Positions 1-7,332 of a DNA stretch of 11,500 nt are shown one piece after another. Below the pieces are notes generated by a model that had not been told where the DNA came from, searched no databases, and was given only the letters and a program-made list of their open reading frames with translations. Made by a program: the position numbers and the translations under genes. This DNA comes from CAZIKB01 sp964539665. GTDB taxonomy: Bacteria > Zhuqueibacterota > Zhuqueibacteria > Oceanimicrobiales > Oceanimicrobiaceae. Location of the stretch: contig CAZIKB010000167.1 in assembly GCA_964539665.1 (NCBI GenBank), positions 1-11,500 on the forward strand, given 5' to 3'. Within the stretch, counting starts at the first letter, position 1. Every line of letters begins with the position of its first letter.

Positions 1-1
1 A

Positions 2-301
2 CAAATTGAGAAATTAAAAACCGAACTGATGGTGTTAGAATCAAAACTTTTGAATGTAATTTCGACAAATAGTGGAAATGATATTCCTGAAGATATCGCA
101 AAGGAAAGGAAGAAAATTAATAAAGAGCATAATGATCTTATACAAAAGATAGTAAAAGAAAGTCCTGTATTAGCCGATGCTTCAAATAAGACTAAACAGC
201 TTAAAACTCAAATTGAAAAAATAGAAATGCAAAAAAACTGGCAGTCTTATGCTGAATACGGAAAAGTAAGAGCGCTTTATCTAAGAGGAATAAAAGAATA
301 A
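2..301 (+). CDS. C-terminal end of a coiled-coil protein, truncated by the window edge
   Basis: The reading frame is open from base 2 to the TAA at 299-301, with no stop before the window edge. The ATG at 29 is therefore probably an internal Met and the true start lies outside the window. The visible 99 residues are rich in Lys, Glu, Ile and Leu with heptad-like spacing, for example around KTKQLKTQIEKIEMQ, so a helical coiled coil is likely. No catalytic motif or membrane segment is visible. Its stop directly abuts the ATG of the TPR gene (TAA then ATG with no gap), so the two are probably translationally coupled and belong to the same operon. By context it may be another structural part of the ExbB/ExbD-powered envelope complex, but I do not recognise the family. 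Confidence 0.7.
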   Translation, partial: QIEKLKTELMVLESKLLNVISTNSGNDIPEDIAKERKKINKEHNDLIQKIVKESPVLADASNKTKQLKTQIEKIEMQKNWQSYAEYGKVRALYLRGIKE

Positions 302-3178
302 ATGTCTGTTTTATATTCTCTGAAAAATAATACTGTTTTCGTGATATTATTTGCAGTTTTTGGTCTTAGTCCTGACCAGGAACTTCAAAGTCAGGTTGCT
401 CCCGGGCAGGATATTAAAAAGATACGCAACATAATTGAAGCTATCTCAGAGAGTGAAGCTCTGCTGGCAAAATATCCGGATAGTGATTTTGCTCCCAACA
501 TTATGTTTCAGCTTGTAGAGCTTTATGCGCAGCGTGCAAAACTTCGCTTTCAGAGAGAGATGATGATTTACGAAGAGGCTGAAAAGAAATTTGATCAAGG
601 AATCCTTACTGATGAGCCGACTATGCCTCAAATAGATTATAGCGATGCGGTCAGAACTTCTGATATGTTATTGGAAAAATACGCCAATGTTTCTTTTCGT
701 GATAAATTGTTATACAGAATAGCCCTCTGTCAGATTGAGGAAGGTAATGAGGAAAAATCGTTCGACTATTTTGTTATGTTATCTTTAGAAACACAAGATA
801 AACAATTACTTGAAGAGTCATATTTCAGAATAGGCGAGTACTTCTTTAAACATAAAAATTATCAAAAAGCTGTTGACCATTATAGTCATTTGTTGAGCAG
901 TTGGGATTGTCCTTTCTTTGATATGGCTTTGTATAAATTAGCCTGGTCATATTACAACCTTGAAGAATATACTAAAGCTATTGGTACTTTTATTTATTTA
1001 ATTGAAGATGTTAGTTTATTACTGCAAACTGAAACAAGTTATCTGGGAACAACAAAAGCAGATTTGCGTCAGGAATCAAAAGAATATGTAGCCATTTGTT
1101 TTACGGAATATGGGGGGACTGAAAAAGCACGAGAGTTTTTGTCAGATAAAAAAGAACAGCAGTATACAGAGGATATTTTGCTGCTCATGGCAGAGGTTTA
1201 TAAAAAACGAAATTTTTACACTGACGCTATAAGCTGTTTAAATATTCTGATAGAGTTTTATCCAGATAAACCTGAAGCTGTAAATTATCAACAACAAATA
1301 GTCGAAAACTATGAACTGGCTGGCGACAATGAAAAATATACAGAAGCTCGTCTATTCTATATCTCGAACTATGGCCTGGACAGCGTATGGTTAAGGACAA
1401 TTAAAGATGATGATATTCGCCATCAAGTACTTAATATTGCAGAAGGATATCTTTTTGCACTGAGTTCAGAAGCACAAGCAATAGCACAGGTCTCCAAAAC
1501 AAAATCGCATTATGACCTGGCCATAAACAGGTATCGTACTTTTTATAGAAATTTTCCAAACTCACATAGAATCGGTAAGGTATTGTTCTATTTAGCCGAA
1601 TGTCTTTACGAAATTGAAAGCTATATTGAAGCTGCTGATTTCTATTATGAAATTGTCTTCAATTACACCGAATCAGAATTTCGGGAAACTGCTGCATACA
1701 ATCGAGTCCTGGCTTACGATAAGCTCATTAAACTGGAAAGTGGTACTGATTCGACTTCTTGTTATTTGCAGAATTTTCTTGGATTGGGTGCGGCGCGGGT
1801 GGACACATTTATTGTTTTTAATGCTCACCAATCTCAGTTCCTGCAGGCATCGAATGATTTTGTATTATTTTTTACTCAAAGTTCCAGGCTTCCTGAATTA
1901 CTGATGAAATACGCCTTGACTTTATATGAGCTTGAACAATTTAAATTGGCAAAAGATACCTACGAGCACATGATCAGTAATCTGTCAATAAACAGTTATC
2001 TGCCCCAGGCTTATACAATGATTGGGCAATGTGCTTTTAAACTGGGCGATTTTTTAGAAGCAGAAGTCTGGTTTCAAAGACTCACCGATATTTTCCCTGA
2101 CTCAACAAGATACGTGGAAAGAGCAAAAAGAATGATTGCATCGACCAAATTTAAATTGGCGGAAAGCTACCTGGAAAGCAGTGATAGTACCCGGGCCGCC
2201 CTGGAGTTTGAAAAATTAGGTTGGGTCGTTTATGACTCCACCATATCTGAAAGAGCTTTGTTTGAAGCCGCTTTATTATATGAGAATCTTGGAGAGAAAA
2301 ACAAAGCAATAGAAACTTATGAATCCATCCCGGAAATATTTCCAGAGACTAAAAGCATTGACAAAGCGATTTTTAAAGCAGGAGTATTATGTGAAGAGTT
2401 AGAAGATTGGAATCGTGCCGCAATTAACTATTTAGCATTATCTGAGATTGTTCCGAACTCGCCATTAGCGCCGAAAAGTTTGTACTTCGCGGCCAAGTGT
2501 TACGAAAATTTCGATAAATTTGATGATGCAAGATTGTGCTATGATAAATATACAAAACTATATTATGACGATGCGGAACGGTATTTGGAAGCTGCATTCA
2601 GAAAGGGTGAAATTGTTTATAATCAAAACGACTTTCAAACTGCTCTAAATGATTTTGATTTTGTTGTTAATTCATATCAAAAATTTGTAGCAGAAAATAA
2701 GGAGGTAGAAAAGTACATTCCTGCAAACGCCCAGTTTTTAAAAGCTGAAATCTTATATTTCAATTTTCAAAATATTAAACTTGAGCCGCCTCTAAAGCGT
2801 AATTTAAAGCAAAAAAGGCAAAAATTCGAGCAGGTCATCAAGGCCTTCGCTGAAGCCGCAAAATATAAAATTGCTGATTGGACAACCGCTTCTACACATA
2901 AAATCGGCACAACTTTTGAGGAATTTGCAAATGCGCTCATAGAATCGCCGCGTCCGGAAAATCTCACCGGTAAAGCATTAGAAGAATACAACGCCAAATT
3001 ATGGGAAAGTGTATTGCCGTTTAAAGAAAAAGCTTTGAGCACATATCAGGCAAATGTAAAACAGGCCCTTGAAAATGATATCAATAATAAATGGATTGAT
3101 GAAAGTAAAAAACGCATAAAAGCTATTGCGGAAGAATTAGAACGAGAAAGCAACAACGAGGCATTTAAAACCGGATAA
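302..3178 (+). CDS. Large exported TPR-repeat protein of the ExbB/ExbD operon
   Basis: This 958-residue protein starts with a short basic/polar stretch and a hydrophobic segment (NTVFVILFAVFGL, about residues 10-22), consistent with a Sec signal peptide. No lipobox Cys is seen and the cleavage site is unclear. Most of the rest consists of helical hairpins of the TPR/Sel1/BamD style, visible at about 133-163, 174-200, 208-236, 292-323, 423-458, 534-560, 568-601, 617-647, 650-683, 687-721, 723-757 and 759-793. They carry the usual pattern of small residues, Tyr/Phe and a closing Pro-Asp/Glu turn (e.g. IFPDS, IVPNS). The last 150 residues are charged and helical. TPR arrays are protein-protein scaffolds, so a periplasmic scaffold for the downstream motor is the likely role, comparable in position to the TPR proteins of Agl/Glt loci. 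A GAGGAA at 285-290 serves as ribosome binding site. Family membership is clear; the exact role is inferred. Confidence 0.85.
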   Translation: MSVLYSLKNNTVFVILFAVFGLSPDQELQSQVAPGQDIKKIRNIIEAISESEALLAKYPDSDFAPNIMFQLVELYAQRAKLRFQREMMIYEEAEKKFDQGILTDEPTMPQIDYSDAVRTSDMLLEKYANVSFRDKLLYRIALCQIEEGNEEKSFDYFVMLSLETQDKQLLEESYFRIGEYFFKHKNYQKAVDHYSHLLSSWDCPFFDMALYKLAWSYYNLEEYTKAIGTFIYLIEDVSLLLQTETSYLGTTKADLRQESKEYVAICFTEYGGTEKAREFLSDKKEQQYTEDILLLMAEVYKKRNFYTDAISCLNILIEFYPDKPEAVNYQQQIVENYELAGDNEKYTEARLFYISNYGLDSVWLRTIKDDDIRHQVLNIAEGYLFALSSEAQAIAQVSKTKSHYDLAINRYRTFYRNFPNSHRIGKVLFYLAECLYEIESYIEAADFYYEIVFNYTESEFRETAAYNRVLAYDKLIKLESGTDSTSCYLQNFLGLGAARVDTFIVFNAHQSQFLQASNDFVLFFTQSSRLPELLMKYALTLYELEQFKLAKDTYEHMISNLSINSYLPQAYTMIGQCAFKLGDFLEAEVWFQRLTDIFPDSTRYVERAKRMIASTKFKLAESYLESSDSTRAALEFEKLGWVVYDSTISERALFEAALLYENLGEKNKAIETYESIPEIFPETKSIDKAIFKAGVLCEELEDWNRAAINYLALSEIVPNSPLAPKSLYFAAKCYENFDKFDDARLCYDKYTKLYYDDAERYLEAAFRKGEIVYNQNDFQTALNDFDFVVNSYQKFVAENKEVEKYIPANAQFLKAEILYFNFQNIKLEPPLKRNLKQKRQKFEQVIKAFAEAAKYKIADWTTASTHKIGTTFEEFANALIESPRPENLTGKALEEYNAKLWESVLPFKEKALSTYQANVKQALENDINNKWIDESKKRIKAIAEELERESNNEAFKTG

Positions 3179-3179
3179 A

Positions 3180-3536
3180 ATGTTGAAAATGTACATTCAA
3201 AGATTTTTAAAGATTTATTTGTTAATAATCGTCGGTTACTGTTTTTCTCAGATGTTTACATTGCCATGCTATGCTCAGGAAGTAAGCCAGGCAAAGCAGG
3301 ACACTGTTAAAGAAAAAAAGAAGGTTGATCTGGAGAAAAAGCAGGAGGATGTAAAAATATTATTAGATAAAATTGAAATCCTGGGACGTATAGAGAAACC
3401 CCAGACAGTATTTATTATTCCAGGCAATGATCCGACGGTGGAGGGCATTCATATTGATCGCTCTTTTTTTAAACAAATATTCCGCTCTATTGAAAAAGAT
3501 AAATTACGCAAGCGTAGTGAAGCCGCAAAGCAATAA
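3180..3536 (+). CDS. Small secreted protein of unknown function between the TPR and ExbB genes
   Basis: This 118-residue protein has a clear signal peptide: basic start, hydrophobic core about residues 9-28, and a plausible cleavage after CYA (residue 32). A Lys/Glu-rich helical stretch follows (about 37-66), then a short conserved-looking module (about 70-105) built around EKPQTVFIIPGNDP and an IHIDRSFF segment, and a basic tail. The ATG begins two bases after the TPR stop codon, so translation is probably coupled. I do not know a named family; the KPQ-hydrophobic-IP stretch looks like a binding motif or a short beta-hairpin. Its fixed place between a TPR scaffold and a proton-driven motor suggests a periplasmic accessory or adaptor. 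There is no Cys lipobox. Confidence 0.75.
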   Translation: MLKMYIQRFLKIYLLIIVGYCFSQMFTLPCYAQEVSQAKQDTVKEKKKVDLEKKQEDVKILLDKIEILGRIEKPQTVFIIPGNDPTVEGIHIDRSFFKQIFRSIEKDKLRKRSEAAKQ

Positions 3537-3568
3537 CTCTGTTGTCAATTACATTTAACAATAAAATC

Positions 3569-3574
3569 AGGAGG
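3569..3574 (+). promoter_or_regulatory. Strong Shine-Dalgarno AGGAGG that fixes a TTG start
   Basis: A perfect AGGAGG lies 8 nt before the TTG at 3583. No in-frame ATG occurs until residue 14, which falls inside the first membrane segment, so this site decides the start of the ExbB-type gene. It is the strongest ribosome binding site in the operon and sits in its largest internal gap (46 nt), which fits a high demand for the pentameric channel subunit. Confidence 0.8.
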
Positions 3575-3582
3575 TTTAAATT

Positions 3583-4206
3583 TTGGATTATATAAATCTT
3601 GCATTTAAGAATGGGGGACCGTTTATGTATGTAATTTTAGGTACACTCATTTTTGGAATTGCCATCATAATAGAGAGATTTATTTACATCATGGTAAAAA
3701 ATCGAATTGATACCACTAAATTTGTTAACATGGTTATTCAATTAATTCATCAGGGGAGTGTGTCCAAAGCCCTCGATGTTTGTAAATTATCCAAAGCGGC
3801 ACTGCCGGTCATTACCAGGGCAGGATTATTAGAATATGGCAAAACGCCCAGAGAAGTCCAGAATGCATTTGAATTAGCGGCTATGTCAGAAATACCTAAA
3901 TTAGAAAAACGCACTCAGTATCTTTCCATGATTGCAAACGTTGCTACCTTACTTGGATTACTCGGCACAATTATCGGTTTGATTCAATCATTTCAAGCGG
4001 TTGCTGCTGCTGATTCGTCACAGAAAGCAGCCCTGCTGTCCGCGGGCATTTCGGTTGCCATGAACACAACGGCATTTGGATTAATTGTTGCCATCCCCTG
4101 TATGGTTTTTCATTCTTTGATTCAATCAAAAACCAACACTCTCATCGATGAGATAAATGAAAACGTTTCAAGAATTTATCAAAGAATAATCAGGTCGAGT
4201 CAGTAA
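3583..4206 (+). CDS. MotA/TolQ/ExbB family proton channel protein
   Basis: At 207 residues this is a compact ExbB/TolQ-type inner membrane protein with three membrane segments: about 14-37, 113-138 and 152-180. The family hallmarks are visible: a GLLGTIIGLI stretch (Thr129 aligns with E. coli ExbB Thr148) and a GISVAMNTTAFGL stretch (Thr163 aligns with Thr181). The position of ExbB Glu176 is Val158 here. Such proteins form a pentamer around an ExbD dimer and use the proton motive force to drive movement. Start is TTG 3583, chosen for the perfect AGGAGG upstream. Two ExbD-type genes follow directly. The absence of any TonB-dependent receptor or siderophore gene, and the presence of TPR and FHA/TonB-tail partners, point to an Agl-like motor rather than iron import. 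It is too short and lacks the large cytoplasmic loop for a flagellar MotA. Confidence 0.93.
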   Translation: MDYINLAFKNGGPFMYVILGTLIFGIAIIIERFIYIMVKNRIDTTKFVNMVIQLIHQGSVSKALDVCKLSKAALPVITRAGLLEYGKTPREVQNAFELAAMSEIPKLEKRTQYLSMIANVATLLGLLGTIIGLIQSFQAVAAADSSQKAALLSAGISVAMNTTAFGLIVAIPCMVFHSLIQSKTNTLIDEINENVSRIYQRIIRSSQ

Positions 4207-4207
4207 A

Positions 4208-4666
4208 ATGAATTTAAAAGATGCTCTTCATCGGGAGCGGGATTACAAAGTCGACGATGTAAACATTACCCCGGTAATGAACATATTTTTGATCCTTATC
4301 CCTTTTTTACTTTTAACCGCCGTATTTGTCAGGATCGCTGTTTTGGAGTTTTCTTTACCAAGCACTGAAAACCAATCCAATGAAACAACAGAACTGCCCA
4401 AAAAAGTGGTGCTTACAATTTTAGCCATCAACGAAAAAGGCTTTGAGTTAAAAACAAAGGGAGTGAAAGTATCGAGTATTAAGAAAAAGCAGGGGGAGTT
4501 TGATTTTCAAACATTGGTGATGAAACTGAAAGAAATAAAAAAGCTTCATCAGGAGTCAGAGGATATAATTATTGCTCCGCACGCGGTAATTAAATATGAC
4601 ACGATCATAAAGGTCATGGATCGCTGCCGGGAAACTGGTTTCCCAAATATCTCAATTTCGGGTTAA
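4208..4666 (+). CDS. ExbD/TolR family protein, Asn in place of the proton-carrying Asp
   Basis: This 152-residue protein has the ExbD plan: short cytoplasmic N-terminus, one membrane segment (about 20-44) and a periplasmic domain ending in the ExbD-like pattern IKYDTIIKVMDRCRETGF (residues about 128-145). The N-terminal motif reads NITPVMN, which aligns without gaps to E. coli ExbD NVTPFID; Asp25, the protonatable residue of the channel, is Asn25 here (codon AAC at 4280-4282). Pro22 is kept. The ATG starts two bases after the exbB stop. On its own this subunit should not carry protons by the standard mechanism; it may pair with the second ExbD, which retains the Asp. Family assignment is firm, the functional consequence is inferred. 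Confidence 0.9.
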   Translation: MNLKDALHRERDYKVDDVNITPVMNIFLILIPFLLLTAVFVRIAVLEFSLPSTENQSNETTELPKKVVLTILAINEKGFELKTKGVKVSSIKKKQGEFDFQTLVMKLKEIKKLHQESEDIIIAPHAVIKYDTIIKVMDRCRETGFPNISISG

Positions 4667-4679
4667 TAAAGCAGGTAAC

Positions 4680-5204
4680 ATGTATTTTAATTTTGAAAAC
4701 GAAGAAACAGACCAAAGTAATTACAAAGTCATACGACGAAAACGCAAGAATTATAGTTCGTTTACTTTGCGGCTGACTTCTATGATCGATATGTTTACAA
4801 TTCTTCTTGTTTTTCTTTTGCAAAGTTTTTCAGCCGAAGGGGAAATTGTGAGTGTTTCTAAAGATTTACAACTGCCAAAGTCCACGGCCAAAGCTCCTCC
4901 GAAATCCACACCTATTATAGTCGTAACCAATGAGTGGATTATTCTTGATGGAAATCCTGTAGTACAAGTGTCAGAAATTTTGGGCAGGGATAAAATCATC
5001 ATAGACAGGCTGAGAAATCATTTACAGAATATCCGGGCTTTTTCCGAAAATTTAGGCGAGCTGGATGTTAATAAAGGGTTTAAAGGAAATATCACTATTC
5101 AGGGGGATAAAGAAATTCCTTTTGAATTATTAAAGAAAATTATGTATACCTGCGGTCAGGTTGGATTTAATAATATGCTGTTAGCTGTACACCAGGAAGA
5201 GTGA
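4680..5204 (+). CDS. Second ExbD/TolR family protein, conserved Asp retained
   Basis: This 174-residue protein has a basic cytoplasmic N-terminus (IRRKRK, residues 18-23), one membrane segment (about 31-53) and a periplasmic ExbD domain ending in GNITIQGDKEIPFELLKKIM and a GQVGFNN stretch. The channel motif is LTSMID, with Asp37 (GAT 4788-4790) at the essential position; the usual Pro after Thr is Ser34. Compared with the preceding ExbD it has an extended middle part with a Pro/Lys-rich stretch (about 60-75). A weak AGGT lies 5-6 nt before the ATG. Its stop overlaps the next start by one base (TGATG). Two unlike ExbDs behind one ExbB is the arrangement of AglRQS-type motors, where they likely form a heterodimer within one ExbB pentamer. 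Confidence 0.9.
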   Translation: MYFNFENEETDQSNYKVIRRKRKNYSSFTLRLTSMIDMFTILLVFLLQSFSAEGEIVSVSKDLQLPKSTAKAPPKSTPIIVVTNEWIILDGNPVVQVSEILGRDKIIIDRLRNHLQNIRAFSENLGELDVNKGFKGNITIQGDKEIPFELLKKIMYTCGQVGFNNMLLAVHQEE

Positions 5205-6529
5205 TGCGTAAATTTAAAAAACAACTTTTCTTAACGATTGAACAATCTGGTAGAGTTTTTCATCAGCATCTGACATCCCGTGGTAGTTTTACGATCGGTA
5301 AACACCCGAAGAATGATATCACTTTGTATGGAGAGCATTTTCCTAAAAAACATGTCCTGTTTTCAGGAAAGAACAGTCATTTTCAATTAAAACTTAAAAA
5401 TTATATGAAGGGTGAGGTAGTTGCCCGGGAATCGCGTTTGACATTTAATGATATGATTGTTCACAACTTGCTTGCCATGAAAGGCGACAGCTTTTTCTAT
5501 CCGCTTACACAGGATAAAGCGGGATTCATTGTTATTGGCGATGCAAAAATATCTTTTCAATTCATCGACAAATTTGCAAAAGACAGAACCGCGGCGCCCA
5601 TCCAACAATTTAGTGGATATTCATGGTGGTTAGCTACTTTTAAAGACCTCGGGCGGGATCTGGCCTTTAAAGCCATCTTAATTGCCGTGATAACTTTTCA
5701 TGTTTTTCTATTAAATTATATGAGGAAATTACCAATAGATCCTGCACCGAAATCAATTATGAATAGTGTGCCTGAACGATTTGCTAAATTTATTGTGAGT
5801 AAATCTGCCCCAAAAATTGCAACCCGGAAAACGAGAGCTGTTAGTGGTGAAACTGAAGAATCTTCTGAAGAAGATGCAGAACGGAATCCATCGGAAAAAG
5901 AAAGCAGAGAAGCGCGACCAGAAAGTCAGGGTGTGCTTGGTTTATTGACCGGCACGGGAAGTGCAAACAAATCCAGTTCGCTGGCTGACTTTTTGTTGGA
6001 TAAAGGATTGGTGAAAGAATTGGATGAAATTATGTCGAGTTCAGAACTTCAACTTGGTAAGGGCTCGAATGAAGGTGGTTTGGATTTAGATGAACTGATT
6101 GCAAAAAGTGAATTGAGCAGTGGCATTGACGACATTTTGGAAGGTGCTGACCAGGTAGAGTCCGTGGATTTGGGAGAAAAGGGACAGATTCAAATAGAGA
6201 AGGTTAGCAGAATGACCGGCACCCAGGAGGCGCTTGGTCAACGTTCCGAGGAATCGGTTCGTGAGGTTATGCTTTCCTACACAGGCAGACTCACATATAT
6301 CTATAATAAATACTTAAAACGCGAGCCCACCTTACAAGGCAAGTTAGTGGTAGAAGTAGTGATTGCGGCTGCGGGTAATGTACAGAGTGCGAAAGCTATT
6401 ACATCCACTACAGACAATCCGGAATTTGATAAGGAGGTTTTAAATTTTATCAGGAGATGGAAGTATGATCCTATTGACTCTGGAACGGTCACCGTCTCCT
6501 ATCCTTTGTTCTTCAACAAAGTCAGGTAG
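5204..6529 (+). CDS. FHA-like domain / TM / AgmX-PglI (TonB-like) C-terminal protein
   Basis: The protein is 441 residues from ATG 5204, which overlaps the preceding TGA by one base and has AGGA 6 nt upstream; a GTG at 5201 is in frame but too close to that site. Domains in order: FHA-like fold about 8-120 with the core FTIGKHPKNDITL (29-41) and a KKH at 48-50; one membrane segment about 153-173; an acidic Ser/Glu-rich linker about 211-243; a Gly/Leu-rich central part; and a C-terminal domain about 349-441 of the AgmX/PglI or TonB-C kind (LQGKLVVEVVIAAAGNV, then RRWKYDP and VSYPLFF). The domain order matches GltG-like proteins of Myxococcus gliding loci. The FHA part would be cytoplasmic and the tail periplasmic, so the protein could couple cytoplasmic signalling to force transmission by the adjacent ExbB/ExbD motor. 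The FHA signature residues are degenerate (Lys33 for Arg, Pro47 for Ser). Confidence 0.82.
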   Translation: MRKFKKQLFLTIEQSGRVFHQHLTSRGSFTIGKHPKNDITLYGEHFPKKHVLFSGKNSHFQLKLKNYMKGEVVARESRLTFNDMIVHNLLAMKGDSFFYPLTQDKAGFIVIGDAKISFQFIDKFAKDRTAAPIQQFSGYSWWLATFKDLGRDLAFKAILIAVITFHVFLLNYMRKLPIDPAPKSIMNSVPERFAKFIVSKSAPKIATRKTRAVSGETEESSEEDAERNPSEKESREARPESQGVLGLLTGTGSANKSSSLADFLLDKGLVKELDEIMSSSELQLGKGSNEGGLDLDELIAKSELSSGIDDILEGADQVESVDLGEKGQIQIEKVSRMTGTQEALGQRSEESVREVMLSYTGRLTYIYNKYLKREPTLQGKLVVEVVIAAAGNVQSAKAITSTTDNPEFDKEVLNFIRRWKYDPIDSGTVTVSYPLFFNKVR

Positions 6530-6605
6530 TTGATATTGACGCGATAGAATAGGACGCTTCTACCACGTTTTTAGAAATAAATACCCCTAAAACAGATGTT
6601 AATTT

Positions 6606-6764
6606 ATGAATACAAAAAAGAAAGTTCTCCTCACATTAATGTTATTGGGACTTGTAGATGCAGTCATTCCACTTCCAGTCATTGGACTGTTTCTGATATA
6701 CGTTGTAATCGAGAGACCGCCGTGGTTCAGAGAGGTTGTGCGGGATATCTATGATGGAAGTTAG
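6606..6764 (+). CDS. Putative 52-residue single-pass membrane microprotein
   Basis: This short open frame has a basic start (MNTKKK), one long hydrophobic stretch (about residues 7-35, including VDAVIPLPVIGLFLIYVV) and a soluble tail with ERPPWFREVVRDIYD. The layout, a Lys-rich start, a Pro-broken membrane helix and an amphipathic Trp/Arg tail, is typical of real bacterial membrane microproteins and unlikely by chance. I believe similar small proteins with a DAVIP...RPPWF pattern exist in other phyla, but this is from memory. There is no strong Shine-Dalgarno; the upstream sequence is AT-rich. The gene lies 76 nt after the TonB-tail gene and 30 nt before the DinB-type gene, so it may be the first gene of a separate small unit. 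Function unknown. Confidence 0.6.
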   Translation: MNTKKKVLLTLMLLGLVDAVIPLPVIGLFLIYVVIERPPWFREVVRDIYDGS

Positions 6765-6794
6765 GAATATTATTAGATAGGGGAACGATTCCTG

Positions 6795-7301
6795 ATGAGC
6801 ATCCCAATATTCAATGATATTAATCATATAATAAACGGTTTAGAACAAAGTCCGATTATATTAAATAATCTACTGTCTCAGATTCCACCAAAATTAATTA
6901 TGGAACAAAGAATAAAAAGCAAGTGGAGCATTCATGAACATGCCTGCCATGTCGCCACTGGAGATCAATCAGGTTTTATCGATAGATTCAGACAATTCCT
7001 GAACGAAAGCCAGCCCAGGATAACGCCATTATCAGGTGAAAGCTTTCCTGCAGATCACTTGCTCAAAATGGATTTGAATGAAGCCCTTGCCAAATTTTTT
7101 GAGAAGAGAAAAGAGCTGATAAGTTTAGTTAAATCAGCCGATGCATCTATCTGGTCAAAAAAGGCGGAGCATCCGGAATATTATGACTACACCCCATACA
7201 TTATGCTCAGGCATCGTCTTATGCATGATCATTATCATTTGTATCGGATTGAGGAATTATGGTTGACGACAGAAGAATATTTACCACGTTGTCAAAATTA
7301 A
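6795..7301 (+). CDS. DinB/YfiT-like putative metal-dependent protein
   Basis: At 168 residues this is the usual size for the DinB four-helix bundle. The first metal-ligand region is WSIHEHACHVA (residues 44-54; His52 sits where DinB proteins have the His of their HL/HVA motif), and the second is MHDHYHLYRIEEL (143-155, with His144 and His148), matching the HDxHHLxQI-type end of the family. Some relatives are thiol-S-transferases (bacillithiol or mycothiol) or damage-induced proteins, but many DinB proteins are uncharacterised, so I make no substrate claim. The protein has no signal peptide and is probably cytoplasmic. AGGGGA at 6779-6784 lies 10 nt before the ATG. It ends convergent to the nucleoside kinase. 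Confidence 0.85.
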   Translation: MSIPIFNDINHIINGLEQSPIILNNLLSQIPPKLIMEQRIKSKWSIHEHACHVATGDQSGFIDRFRQFLNESQPRITPLSGESFPADHLLKMDLNEALAKFFEKRKELISLVKSADASIWSKKAEHPEYYDYTPYIMLRHRLMHDHYHLYRIEELWLTTEEYLPRCQN

Positions 7302-7332
7302 AAATAAACTCGAACCTTCATAGAATTTCGTT

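Noticed and set aside
1614..1904. 96-codon plus-strand open frame within the TPR gene
   Set aside because: It lies wholly inside the well-supported TPR reading frame, has no ribosome binding site and no recognisable domain.
5201..5203. GTG start for the FHA/TonB-tail protein
   Set aside because: It lies only 3 nt after the AGGA; ATG 5204 is better spaced and gives a classical one-base stop/start overlap.
3583..5204. Reading the ExbB/ExbD genes as an iron-uptake TonB system or a flagellar stator
   Set aside because: No TonB-dependent receptor, siderophore or Tol-Pal gene is near; two ExbDs with TPR and FHA partners and the short ExbB without a MotA-type cytoplasmic loop fit an Agl-like motor better.
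6545..6572. TAGAA...TTCTA hairpin followed later by five T after the TonB-tail gene
   Set aside because: The stem is only 5 bp of mostly A-T pairs and the T run is separated by five bases, so it is too weak to call as a terminator.
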